Notes under the pieces: generated by a model
Told to the model about the DNA's origin: nothing
Seen by the model: the letters and a program-made list of their open reading frames with translations, nothing else
The model's database searches: none
Assembly (NCBI GenBank): GCA_029863175.1
Contig: JAOTVX010000026.1
Coordinates: forward strand, 1 to 50,257
Source of the DNA: Betaproteobacteria bacterium
GTDB lineage: Bacteria > Pseudomonadota > Gammaproteobacteria > Burkholderiales > SG8-41
Length of the DNA: 50,257 nt
Direction: 5' to 3'
Position numbers and translations under genes: made by a program
Shown here: piece by piece, positions 9,020 to 18,152 of the stretch
Layout: each line of letters opens with the position of its first letter
Position numbering within the stretch: the stretch's first letter is position 1

Positions 9020-9246
9020 GTGAATCGCAGCCGTCGGGTCGGCCTGCGCATCGTCCTTTTCGAGGCTTGCTCAGCGTTCGCTCGCGTTACAGCCTGCACA
9101 CTCGCGCTGTCACCGTATTTCGTGACACGCTTACCCGAAGGCTTCAGCCATTTCGTTACCTCCATGACTGCTCCGGTGCTTCCGGCTGGAGCCGTTGCTG
9201 GGTGGGATTCTCACCCACTGGAAAGCGCCGCCTTATCACGGCGCAC
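9020..9246 (-). mobile_element. Probable 5' remnant of a group II intron (domain I)
   Basis: Read on the minus strand from 9246, the sequence starts GTGCGCCGTGATAAGG, a group II intron-like 5' end. It continues with a GGCGC hairpin (9225-9244), then GTGGGTGAGAATCCCAC (stem 9202-9218), then a segment resembling the start of intron-borne leader frames. These are features I associate with proteobacterial group II intron domain I. No reverse transcriptase or domain V/VI is present, so this is a fragment abutting the end of the SWIM gene. The rest of the gap, 9247-9431, holds nothing I can name. The call rests on motif memory without a covariance search. Confidence 0.42.
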
Positions 9247-9431
9247 ACCATAAGAGGGCATTCGCTGGCTGCGAGCCCTCCGTCTGAGCCTCAATCGGGG
9301 AGTCAAGCTCGCAACAGCTGATAGCAAGATGTCGGGTTTTGATTGTGCTCTGTAACGAGAGGGATTAGCCAAGAACGCAAGAACGGGTCAAACTAACGGG
9401 CAATTCAGCCGCACATCGACCGGAGGCGCCA

Positions 9432-9578
9432 TTGAGTCACTCTAAGATGCTTACGACCAGGCGAAGGAAGCAAAGAAACAAGAAGCAACTCGTGCGGGTA
9501 GCCAAGCGAGCGAAGAAACTGGGGAAACAAACCGTGAAGAGGGGCAGCGCGGACACCTCGAAAGGAGGACGCCCTTGA
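9432..9578 (+). CDS. Small highly basic protein (48 aa), unknown function
   Basis: A TTG start at 9432 is preceded by GGAGG at 9422-9426, a good ribosome-binding site. An in-frame ATG at 9447 would give 43 residues. The product is about 40% Lys/Arg (SKMLTTRRRKQRNKKQLVRV, then AKRAKKLGKQTVKRG) with no Cys, Trp or hydrophobic stretch. It is probably a nucleic-acid-binding peptide of the cytoplasm. It resembles small basic proteins I have seen in proteobacterial genomes, but I cannot name a family. It lies upstream of the NfeD operon, in the same direction. Confidence 0.5.
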   Translation: MSHSKMLTTRRRKQRNKKQLVRVAKRAKKLGKQTVKRGSADTSKGGRP

Positions 9579-9645
9579 CCGTTTTTCAACGCGAAGCTGG
9601 GTTTCTCAATAGGCTGCTGAACGGGCGCCTGGAGCGGGAGTCACC

Positions 9646-11022
9646 GTGAATGTGATGAGGTGGGCTGGGAGGTTGTTCCTTCTCGCTCTGGGGTTGCTCG
9701 GTACGCTCGCTCCCGCCTTCGCTCAGGAGAAGCGGTCGGCGATCGTCTACGTAGCGCCCGTCGAGGGCATCATCGACCGCGGACTGGCGCCGTTCGTCCA
9801 GCGCGTCCTCGATGAAGCGGCGGAGGCGGGTGCAGCAGCCGTCATCCTGGAGATCAATACCTTCGGAGGACGGGTCGATGCGGCCGTGCAGATCCGTGAT
9901 GCGCTGCTGAATGCACGCATCCCGACGGTCGCATTCGTGAACAAGCGGGCCATCTCGGCTGGCGCGCTGATCAGTCTCGCCGCCGAGACCCTCGTCATGG
10001 CCGAGGGAGGAACCATCGGCGCTGCGACGCCGGTGCAAGTGGGACAGCCCGGCGCTGCCGCGCAGCCGGTCTCGGAGAAAACGGTTTCCTACGTCAGGAA
10101 GGAGTTCCGCGCCACGGCGGAGAGCCGCAAACGACCGCCACTCATTGCAGAGGCGATGGTGGACTCGGACGTAGAGATTGACGGCGTCATCGAGAAGGGC
10201 AAGCTCCTCACGCTGACGACCGAGGAAGCCCTCACGCACAAGGTCGCCGATTTCCGCGCCGATACCCTGGAGAGCGCGCTGCAGAAGCTGGGGCTCGGCG
10301 GGGCGCAGCTCAGGCGCGCCTCGCCCAATTGGGCCGAGAACGTGGTTCGGTTCCTGACGCATCCGGTGGTCAGCTCACTGCTGATCACCATCGCGATGCT
10401 CGGGATCATCATTGAGCTCCGAACACCCGGCTTCGGGGTGCCCGGCGGCCTGGGCGTCGCGAGTCTGGCGCTTTTCTTCTGGGGCCACTGGCTGGTGCAA
10501 CTGGCCGGCTGGGAGGAGCTGATTCTCGCGGTGGCCGGAGTCATCCTGCTGGCTCTCGAGCTTCTGGTCGTTCCTGGCTTCGGAGTTGTCGGGGTCCTGG
10601 GAATCGTCGCCATCCTCGCGAGTCTGGTCCTGAGCATGGTCGGGCCCGGAGAAACGGCGACGTTCATCCTCGTGGCCGCGGGGCGCGTCGTTCTTGCCCT
10701 GCTGTTCGCATTGCTTGCGAGCCTGGTACTGCTGCGCTTCCTGCCACGACTGCCTTTCGGGCGACGGCTGATCCTGGAGCGCGGGCTTGCCGCGGCCCAA
10801 GGCTACGCCTCTGCGCCCCAGAGCGACGCGCAGTGGCGGGGAAAGAGAGGCCGGGCGTCGTCCCCGCTTCGACCGGCCGGCATCGCCGAGATCGACGGAC
10901 AGCGCGTGGATGTGGTGTCCGACGGTGAACTTATCGAAGCCGGGCAGCTCATAGAAGTGACCCGCGTGGACGGCAACCGGATCGTCGTGCGGCACATCAC
11001 GAACATCAACCACAGGGAGTGA
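9646..11022 (+). CDS. NfeD-type membrane-bound serine protease (ClpP-class, long form)
   Basis: 458 residues. There is a signal peptide (residues 1-27, ending AFAQ), then a ClpP/S49-like protease domain (about 30-230) with VEGIIDRGLAPFV, INTFGGRVDAAVQIRDAL and AFVNKRAISAGALISLAA. The Ser in ISAGAL is the likely nucleophile, with a downstream Lys as base. Four or five membrane helices (about 240-385) and a C-terminal OB-fold NfeDC domain (GIAEIDGQRVDVVSDGELIEAGQLIEVTRV) follow. Long NfeD proteins work with flotillin/SPFH partners in membrane quality control. The FloA gene begins 3 bases after its stop. Confidence 0.93.
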   Translation: MNVMRWAGRLFLLALGLLGTLAPAFAQEKRSAIVYVAPVEGIIDRGLAPFVQRVLDEAAEAGAAAVILEINTFGGRVDAAVQIRDALLNARIPTVAFVNKRAISAGALISLAAETLVMAEGGTIGAATPVQVGQPGAAAQPVSEKTVSYVRKEFRATAESRKRPPLIAEAMVDSDVEIDGVIEKGKLLTLTTEEALTHKVADFRADTLESALQKLGLGGAQLRRASPNWAENVVRFLTHPVVSSLLITIAMLGIIIELRTPGFGVPGGLGVASLALFFWGHWLVQLAGWEELILAVAGVILLALELLVVPGFGVVGVLGIVAILASLVLSMVGPGETATFILVAAGRVVLALLFALLASLVLLRFLPRLPFGRRLILERGLAAAQGYASAPQSDAQWRGKRGRASSPLRPAGIAEIDGQRVDVVSDGELIEAGQLIEVTRVDGNRIVVRHITNINHRE

Positions 11023-11025
11023 CAC

Positions 11026-12009
11026 ATGACAGGAATCGAGACGGGCCTGGGCCTCACGGGAGGCTTCGGGTTGCTCATCGTGGTGGTGGCGGGGCTGGCC
11101 ATCGTGCTGTACCTGGTGCCGATTCCGCTCTGGATCGCTGCGTGGGCTTCCGGGGCATACGTGGGGCTGCTCACGCTTATCGGCATGCGCCTGCGCCGCG
11201 TTCCGCCCACCACAGTGGTCACGGCACGGATCAGCTCGGTGAAAGCTGGGCTCGATATTTCCATCAACGACCTGGAAGCTCACTATCTTGCGGGCGGCAA
11301 CGTCGTAAGGGTTGTCAACGCCATGATCTCGGCCGACAAGGCCAACATCCCGCTGGTCTTCAAGCGCGCCGCGGCCATCGATCTCGCGGGACGCAACGTG
11401 CTCGAGGCGGTGCAGATGTCGGTCCTGCCCAAGGTGATCGAGACGCCGAAAATCGCGGCCGTCGCCAAGGACGGCATCCAGCTCATCGTCGTTTCCCGCG
11501 TGACGGTCCGAACCAACATCGACCGGCTGGTGGGCGGTGCCGGCGAGGAAACGATCATCGCGCGCGTCGGCGAGGGCATGGTCAGCACCATCGGTTCCGC
11601 GGTCAGCCACAAGAACGTGCTCGAGAATCCAGACCACATCTCCAAGCACATCTTGAGCGGGGGCCTGGACGCCGGGACGGCCTACGAGATCCTGTCCATC
11701 GACATCGCCGACGTCGACGTGGGCGAGAACATCGGCGCCAAGCTGCAGATCGACCAGGCCAACGCCGACAAGCAGATCGCCCAGGCCAAAGCCGAGGAAC
11801 GCCGCGCCATGGCCGTGGCGCTGGAGCAGGAGATGCGGGCGCGGGTCGTGGAAGCCGAGGCCGAGGTGCCGCGCGCCATGGCCGAGGCCTTCCGCCAGGG
11901 CAACCTCGGCATCATGGACTATTACCGCATGAAGAACGTGCAGGCCGACACGTCGATGCGCGATGCGATCGCCGGCGGCGATGAACCCCCCGCCACTCCG
12001 AGGAAGTAG
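11026..12009 (+). CDS. floA: Flotillin-like SPFH protein FloA
   Basis: 327 residues, the usual FloA length. The N-terminus has hydrophobic segments (about 10-60), then an SPFH domain (about 65-230) with [33 protein letters not shown] and [18 protein letters not shown]. An Ala/Glu-rich coiled coil (about 235-300) includes [20 protein letters not shown], and a conserved [18 protein letters not shown] end follows. FloA forms membrane microdomain scaffolds. Gene order NfeD-FloA-small protein recalls the Bacillus yqeZ-floA-yqfB locus. The ATG at 11026 has a GGGAG ribosome-binding site inside the end of nfeD, suggesting translational coupling. Confidence 0.95.
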   Translation: MTGIETGLGLTGGFGLLIVVVAGLAIVLYLVPIPLWIAAWASGAYVGLLTLIGMRLRRVPPTTVVTARISSVKAGLDISINDLEAHYLAGGNVVRVVNAMISADKANIPLVFKRAAAIDLAGRNVLEAVQMSVLPKVIETPKIAAVAKDGIQLIVVSRVTVRTNIDRLVGGAGEETIIARVGEGMVSTIGSAVSHKNVLENPDHISKHILSGGLDAGTAYEILSIDIADVDVGENIGAKLQIDQANADKQIAQAKAEERRAMAVALEQEMRARVVEAEAEVPRAMAEAFRQGNLGIMDYYRMKNVQADTSMRDAIAGGDEPPATPRK

Positions 12010-12020
12010 GAGGGACGGCC

Positions 12021-12434
12021 GTGAACCAGCTTTCACCCGATCTGCTGATCTATGTTCTGGTCATACTCGGCATATTGTTATTCAACTACCTGGCGCGGAA
12101 AGCCCCAAGGCAGCAGGACGAATCCACGGGCGGTGAGCCGCGTGCGGAGGACGAGCCGCTTGAGGAGATTTTCGGGCGCACGCGGCAAGCCCTGGCGCCC
12201 CATCCGCTACCCGGTGCACCGCCGTTGCCGGCCCGTGCGGCTGAGGCGCCGCCCGTTGCCGCGGAAGTTCGGCGCCGCCGTTCAGCCGCGAGATCGCTCC
12301 TGAGAGGCGGACGGAATCTGCGACGTGCGTTTGTCGTCATGACGGTATTGGGACCTTGCCGCGCCTTGGAGCCGCCGAGCGCTCCACCGGGCGGCTCAGC
12401 CGGCGGAACTTCCCCCGGGCGAACCACTCAGTAA
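12021..12434 (+). CDS. Small single-pass membrane protein, third gene of the NfeD-FloA operon
   Basis: 137 residues from a GTG at 12021, preceded by GGAGGG. Residues 7-24 (DLLIYVLVILGILLFNYL) form one transmembrane helix. The remainder is hydrophilic, Pro/Arg/Ala-rich and probably disordered, with an acidic patch EPRAEDEPLEEIFGR just after the helix. I do not recognise a domain. Position right after floA suggests an accessory to the flotillin-protease complex. Codon use is like its neighbours up to about residue 60; the rest is low-complexity, so the true 3' end is less certain than the start. Confidence 0.65.
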   Translation: MNQLSPDLLIYVLVILGILLFNYLARKAPRQQDESTGGEPRAEDEPLEEIFGRTRQALAPHPLPGAPPLPARAAEAPPVAAEVRRRRSAARSLLRGGRNLRRAFVVMTVLGPCRALEPPSAPPGGSAGGTSPGRTTQ

Positions 12435-12615
12435 CCCCCGCGTATCGCCTTCACCGGCGCGGTGTAGCGTTCTCTATACCGCGTGCGGGCGTGGGAAATC
12501 AGGAAAGATCGCGGCCCGGCAATTCGCCGCATCGCGCCGTTCAGCGCCAGGCACGGCATGGGCTCGATCCGTTTCAAAGCCGCGACCTTCGCCGGATAGC
12601 GCTTGCCTCGCTCTA

Positions 12616-12655
12616 GTGGTTGGAATAAATTGCGCGGTAACCACCCGATAGTCAC
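12616..12655 (+). promoter_or_regulatory. Possible ECF-type promoter upstream of the lipid operon
   Basis: In the 281-bp gap 12435-12715 the sequence TGGAATAA (12621-12628) resembles a GGAATAA-type ECF sigma -35 element. It is embedded in an inverted repeat GTGGTT (12616-12621) / AACCAC (12639-12644). A -10 candidate around 12650 is weak. It lies about 90 bases upstream of the first lipid gene, facing it. No RNA or protein gene is convincing in this gap. Confidence 0.22.
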
Positions 12656-12715
12656 GCTCGAGACCCGCGATGAGTAGAGCCGCGTGGTTAGAGCCTCTTC
12701 GAACAAGGCCACCGA

Positions 12716-13471
12716 ATGTCCGAACCATTAACCGGAAAGGTCGCGCTGGTCACTGGCGCCGCGCGCGGCATCGGGCGCGCGATTGCGCGCCGGCTCGCCG
12801 CGGCGGGCTGCGACGTCGCGGTCAACTACTACAACAGCCACGATGAGGCCGAGTCGCTCGCGGCCGAGATCCGCGCGCTCGGCCGACGCGCCTGCGTCAT
12901 CAAGGCGAGCGTTGGCATCCCCGAGAGCGTCAAGGAGCTGTTTGCGGCGCTCGGCAAGGATTTCGGCCGGGTCGATATCGTGGTGAGCAATGCCGCAAGC
13001 GGTGTCCTCAAGCCGGCGCTCAAGATGTCGCTGAAGCACTGGCGCTGGTGCATGGAGACCAACGCGCTCGCGCTCAACCTGCTCGCCCAGGGCGCCGTCC
13101 CGATGATGCACGCAGGCGGCCGCATTATCGCGATCTCGAGCCTTGGCGCGGTGCGCGCGATGCCGGACTACGGATTCATCGGGGCCTCCAAGGCTGCCCT
13201 CGAGTCGCTCGCGCGCACGCTCGCGCAGGAGCTGGGGCCGAAGGGCATCCGCGTGAACACAGTGAGCGCCGGGGTCGTCGACACCGACGCCCTGCAGCAG
13301 TTCCCTCACCGCGATCAGCTGCTTGCCGACTTCGCGCGCCGCACGCCGGCCGGGCCGACGCTCACGCCGGAGGACGTCGCCGGTGCGGTCTATTTGCTGT
13401 GCCTGCCCGAGGCGGCAATGATCAACGGGCACACGTTGGTCGTCGATGGCGGGTTTGCAATTTCAGGATGA
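12716..13471 (+). CDS. SDR, FabL-like enoyl-ACP reductase
   Basis: 251 residues with a Rossmann fold: nucleotide-binding TGAARGIGRAIA (about 14-25), NAASGVLKP, SSLGAVRAMPDYGFIGASKA with the active-site Tyr and Lys, and the C-terminal VDGGF. Beyond the general SDR pattern, NNAASGVL-type, SSLG and DTDALQQFPHRDQL segments closely match Bacillus FabL, the NADPH-dependent enoyl-ACP reductase III, rather than FabG. I infer it reduces the enoyl-ACP made by the dehydratase encoded downstream. It is the first gene of a tightly packed operon, and its TGA overlaps the next gene's ATG. Confidence 0.82.
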   Translation: MSEPLTGKVALVTGAARGIGRAIARRLAAAGCDVAVNYYNSHDEAESLAAEIRALGRRACVIKASVGIPESVKELFAALGKDFGRVDIVVSNAASGVLKPALKMSLKHWRWCMETNALALNLLAQGAVPMMHAGGRIIAISSLGAVRAMPDYGFIGASKAALESLARTLAQELGPKGIRVNTVSAGVVDTDALQQFPHRDQLLADFARRTPAGPTLTPEDVAGAVYLLCLPEAAMINGHTLVVDGGFAISG

Positions 13472-14229
13472 GCACGACGATGGACGCGGGGCTTTCCGGC
13501 AAGTCGGTGATCGTGACCGGCGGCAGCCGCGGCATCGGGCGCGCGATCGTCGAGCTGTTCGCCGCGGAGGGCGCGGACGTCACGTTCTTCTATCGCGACA
13601 GCGCCGCGGCAGCGGAAGTGACCGATGCCGCGCGCGCGGCCGGCCACAAGGTCACCCCGGAGCAGGTCGACATACGCGATCCGGAGTCCTGCACTGCCGC
13701 CGTCGAGCGGGTGGCGGAGCGCTGCGGGCGCATCGACGTGCTGATCAACAATGCAGGCGTGATCCGCGACAACCTCCTGGCGTTGCTCGAGGACGACGAC
13801 ATTCGGACCGTGCTCGACACCAATGTCGGTGGTGTCTTCAATGTGACGCGCGCGGCGGTGCCACACATGATCTCCAAGCGCGCCGGCAAGATCATCAACC
13901 TGAGCTCGGTTTCCGGCGAGAAAGGCGGGCGCGGGCAGACCAACTACGCCGCGAGCAAAGGCGCGATCAACGCATTCACCCGGGCGCTGGCGGTGGAACT
14001 CGCGTCGCGCCGGATTACGGTAAACTCAGTGGCCCCGGGCGTGATCGAGACCGAGATGTCTCGCGAGGTGCGCGATCGGGCAGGCGATGAGGTAAAATCG
14101 CGCATCCTGCTTCGCCGGTTCGGCACGCCGCAGGAGGTCGCCCGCGCGGTGTGGTTCCTCGCCTCCAGGTACGCCGACTACATCACCGGGCAGGTGCTGC
14201 ACGTCGACGGCGGTTTCAAGATGGAGTAG
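13468..14229 (+). CDS. fabG: 3-oxoacyl-ACP reductase (FabG-like SDR)
   Basis: 253 residues. The ATG at 13468 overlaps the upstream TGA. It shows TGGSRGIGRAIV, NNAGVIRDNLL, the catalytic SSVSGEKGGRGQTNYAASKG (Ser, Tyr, Lys all present), NSVAPGVIETEM and a final HVDGGFKME. The NAGV.RDNLL and SVSGxxGxxGQxNY pattern is typical of FabG. It would reduce 3-oxoacyl-ACP to 3-hydroxyacyl-ACP with NADPH in the cytoplasm. As the ketoreductase of this operon it completes the set of elongation activities with the ketosynthase, dehydratase and enoyl reductase. Confidence 0.9.
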   Translation: MSTTMDAGLSGKSVIVTGGSRGIGRAIVELFAAEGADVTFFYRDSAAAAEVTDAARAAGHKVTPEQVDIRDPESCTAAVERVAERCGRIDVLINNAGVIRDNLLALLEDDDIRTVLDTNVGGVFNVTRAAVPHMISKRAGKIINLSSVSGEKGGRGQTNYAASKGAINAFTRALAVELASRRITVNSVAPGVIETEMSREVRDRAGDEVKSRILLRRFGTPQEVARAVWFLASRYADYITGQVLHVDGGFKME

Positions 14230-14236
14230 ACACGAT

Positions 14237-14680
14237 ATGGGTATGGCGGAAGCGGAAATTACCAAAGAAGAAATCATGACGGTGTACCCCACCGTCGCCA
14301 AGACAATGGCCGACGCGCTCGGCTGCGACGTCGAGAAGGTCACGCTTAACGCCTCGCTGATCGAGGACCTCGATGCGGAGTCGATCGACTTCTTGGACAT
14401 GGTGTTCCGCCTCGAGCGGGCGTTCAAGGTGAAGATCCCGAGGGGGAAGATCGTCGAGGATGCCCGCGGCGATCTGCAGGAGTCTGACTTCGAGCAGAAG
14501 GGCCACGTGACCGAGGCCGGTATGCAGCGATTGCGCGCGTACCTGACCGAAGTGCCGGCCGAGCGTTTTCCGTCGCCAATGAAGGTGGTGGACATCCCGC
14601 GTCTGTTCACACCGGAGACTTTCTGCCGGCTGGTGGTGCGCGCAAAGCGCACTGCGCAGGCGGCGGGTGCCAAGAGCTGA
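14237..14680 (+). CDS. Long acyl carrier protein, AcpXL-like core with C-terminal extension
   Basis: 147 residues, against about 80-95 for ordinary ACPs. The carrier domain (about 10-95) has the phosphopantetheine Ser at S49 in DLDAESIDFLDMVFRLERAF. The (S)xDFLDxVF pattern and following KVKIP are like rhizobial AcpXL rather than housekeeping AcpP (which has DSLD). The last 55 residues (after about 92) include ERFPSPMKVVDIPRLFTPET and a basic end; their role is unknown, perhaps docking. It is placed between FabG and the dehydratase. A dedicated AcpS-like domain is encoded at the end of the operon and could load it. Confidence 0.88.
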   Translation: MGMAEAEITKEEIMTVYPTVAKTMADALGCDVEKVTLNASLIEDLDAESIDFLDMVFRLERAFKVKIPRGKIVEDARGDLQESDFEQKGHVTEAGMQRLRAYLTEVPAERFPSPMKVVDIPRLFTPETFCRLVVRAKRTAQAAGAKS

Positions 14681-14705
14681 AGCCGCGCAAGGCGTCGAGC
14701 AGCGG

Positions 14706-15535
14706 ATGGGCGAGCCCTTCAGCGCATTTACCTTCGTCGATCGAATTACCCAGCTGGAGCCGGGCAAGCGTGCGCAGGGCCGATTCACCGTGCCCGAGCG
14801 GCTTGGCGATTTTCGTTCCTCCCTCATCGCCGAGGCGGTCGGTCAGCTCGCCGCCTGGGTCTCGATGGCGCACCTTGATTTCCGTCTGCGGCCGGTCGCC
14901 GGCCTCGCTGGTCGGGCGAGATTCCTCGGTGACGTACGGCCGGGGGAGCTGCTCGAGCTCGAGGTGGAGCTGGAAAGCTGCGATGACGACGCCGTGGCAT
15001 ACGGCGGGGTGGCGCGCGTGAACGGCGCGCCGGTGCTCGAGCTCGCGCGATGCCTGGGGCCGATGCTGCCGCTGGCCGATTTCGATGCGCCGGACGCGGT
15101 GCGCGGACGCTTCGAGGTGCTCTGCGGACGTGGCGCTCCCGTCGGCCGTTTCCCGGGCGTCGCCGACCCGGCAACAGAGATCGTCGAGCACGGCCCCGGC
15201 AAGCTGCGCGCCACGCTGCGCGTGCCGCGGGACGCCGCTTTCTTCGGCGACCACTTTCCCCGCCGCGCCGTATTCCCCGGCACACTGCTCCTCGATGCCC
15301 AGATTCGGCTCGCGCTGGAGCTCGCGCGTGCCACGGCTGGCGCAGGCGAGCAGCTCGTGCCCGCATCGGTGAGCAACGTGAAGATCCGCTCGTTCATTCT
15401 TCCAGGGCAAGAGGTCGAGCTCCGGGCCGAGCTCGCCTCCGAGGCCGATGAGCCCATGACGGTCGCGCTCGCTGCGCGCGTGGATGGCAAGCCCGTCTCC
15501 ACCGCGCGGATGGCGATTGCCGCGCGGGAGGCCGC

Positions 15536-15539
<4 letters not shown>
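14706..15539 (+). CDS. Double-hotdog FabZ/FabA-like 3-hydroxyacyl-ACP dehydratase
   Basis: 277 residues from the ATG at 14706. A GTG at 14667, overlapping the ACP gene, would add 13 residues. There are two hotdog-like halves. The N-terminal half starts FSAFTFVDRITQLEPGKRAQ; the C-terminal half carries FFGDHFPRRAVFPGTLLLDA, matching the FabZ active-site motif (HFP.xPG..) with the His kept and the usual Glu replaced by Asp in LLLDAQ. FabZ is about 150 residues, so this is a duplicated form in which the first half seems to lack catalytic residues. Role inferred: dehydration of 3-hydroxyacyl-ACP. Its TGA overlaps the ketosynthase ATG. Confidence 0.8.
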
Positions 15540-16852
<1,313 letters not shown>

Positions 16853-16859
16853 GGGTCGA

Positions 16860-18152
16860 ATGGTACCGACGCCCAAAATTGTCGTAACTGGCACCGGTGC
16901 GATCTGCGCCGTGGGCCGAACCCCGGACGAGATCTGGGACGCGGTGCTCGGCGGCCGCTCGGCAATCGCGCCGCTTCAGCAATGGGACGCGTCGAACTGG
17001 CCGACGCAGATTGCCGCGGAGGTCACCGACTACCAGCCCGCCAAGCTGCTCGAGGACCGCAAGGTGCTCAAGTTGATCCGGCGCACCGACGTATTCGGGC
17101 TCTACGCGGCCGCGCGCGCGATCGAGCACTCGGGCCTCATCGGGCACCGCGACGGGCTCGATGCCGATGCCGTCACGGCGTTCAACGATCGCAGCGCCGT
17201 GTACGTCGGCTCCGGAGGCGGCACCTACGAGAGCCAGTACGACTATTTCCCACTGCTCACCGTCGCCGCGGGCAGCCTCGAAGTCTTCGGCCGTGAGCTC
17301 GAAAACACAGTCAATCCGATGTGGCTCCTGCGAGCCCTGCCGAACAACGTGCTGTGCCACATTGGCATCCGATACGGGCTGAAGGGCGCCAATGCCTGTA
17401 TCACCAATCACAGCGTCGCGGGATCGATGGCGATCGGCGAGGCAGTCGCGGCGCTGCGCGCCGGCGAAGCCGATCGCGCCGTCGTAGTGGGGCACGACGC
17501 GTTGATCGAGCCGCAGCAGGTCCTCTACTACCAGCGCGCCGGGCTGCTGACCTCGGACACCATTCGGCCCTTCGACGCCAACCGCGCCGGGAGCGCGTTC
17601 GGCGAGGGCGCCGGCGCGCTGGTGCTCGAGACCGATGCCGCCGCGGCTGCGCGCGGCGCCACAGTTCTCGGCGAATGCCTCGGCAGCGGTGCGACGACCG
17701 ATGCGCAGGGCCTGCTTGCGATCCGTGATGACGGCGACGGGCTCGCGCGGGCGATCGCCGCCGCGCTTGAGGACGCGGGCATTACCGACGCCGACGTCGG
17801 CATGATCGTCGCGCACGGCAACGGCACGCGGCAGTCGGACGCCTCGGAGGCCGCGGCAATCCGCCGCGTGTTTGGCGTAGCGCCACCGCCAGTGACCGCG
17901 TTCAAATGGGCGTTCGGACACCTCATCGCCGCATCGGGCATCGCCGAGACGGTGATCGGGCTGCGGGCGCTGCGCGAAGGCGTAGTTCCGGGCATCGCGA
18001 CGTTGCGCGAACTGGATCCGGAGTGCGCCGGCCTCCCGGCTGCCGCCACGCCGCGCGCGCCACGCAGTGATATCGCGCTCGTGCTCAGCCGGGGCTTCGC
18101 CGGAACCAACGCCGCGCTGCTGGTGCGCGCTTCGGCAACCGCCAAACACTGA
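16860..18152 (+). CDS. Ketosynthase homologue with Ser in place of the catalytic Cys (CLF-like)
   Basis: 430 residues from the ATG at 16860, 7 bases after the intact ketosynthase. The thiolase fold is complete (IVVTGTGAICAVG, FGEGAGALVLE, RGFAGTNAALL). The nucleophile position reads TNHSVAGSMAIGEA, so Ser185 (codon AGC) stands where Cys is expected. Both active-site His remain (His319 in AHGNGT, His354 in FGHLIAASG), as does Lys349. A Ser variant should not condense normally. It may decarboxylate malonyl-ACP or act as a chain-length partner, as chain length factors (Cys to Gln) do in type II PKS. The AGC codon is one base from TGC. Confidence 0.85.
   Translation: MVPTPKIVVTGTGAICAVGRTPDEIWDAVLGGRSAIAPLQQWDASNWPTQIAAEVTDYQPAKLLEDRKVLKLIRRTDVFGLYAAARAIEHSGLIGHRDGLDADAVTAFNDRSAVYVGSGGGTYESQYDYFPLLTVAAGSLEVFGRELENTVNPMWLLRALPNNVLCHIGIRYGLKGANACITNHSVAGSMAIGEAVAALRAGEADRAVVVGHDALIEPQQVLYYQRAGLLTSDTIRPFDANRAGSAFGEGAGALVLETDAAAAARGATVLGECLGSGATTDAQGLLAIRDDGDGLARAIAAALEDAGITDADVGMIVAHGNGTRQSDASEAAAIRRVFGVAPPPVTAFKWAFGHLIAASGIAETVIGLRALREGVVPGIATLRELDPECAGLPAAATPRAPRSDIALVLSRGFAGTNAALLVRASATAKH

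Noticed and set aside
10375..12036. 553-codon frame on the minus strand opposite nfeD and floA
   Set aside because: The plus strand genes have clear family motifs. The antisense frame has no recognisable domain.
12428..12712. 94-codon minus-strand frame between the NfeD operon and the lipid operon
   Set aside because: No motif, no ribosome-binding site and overlap with likely promoter sequence.
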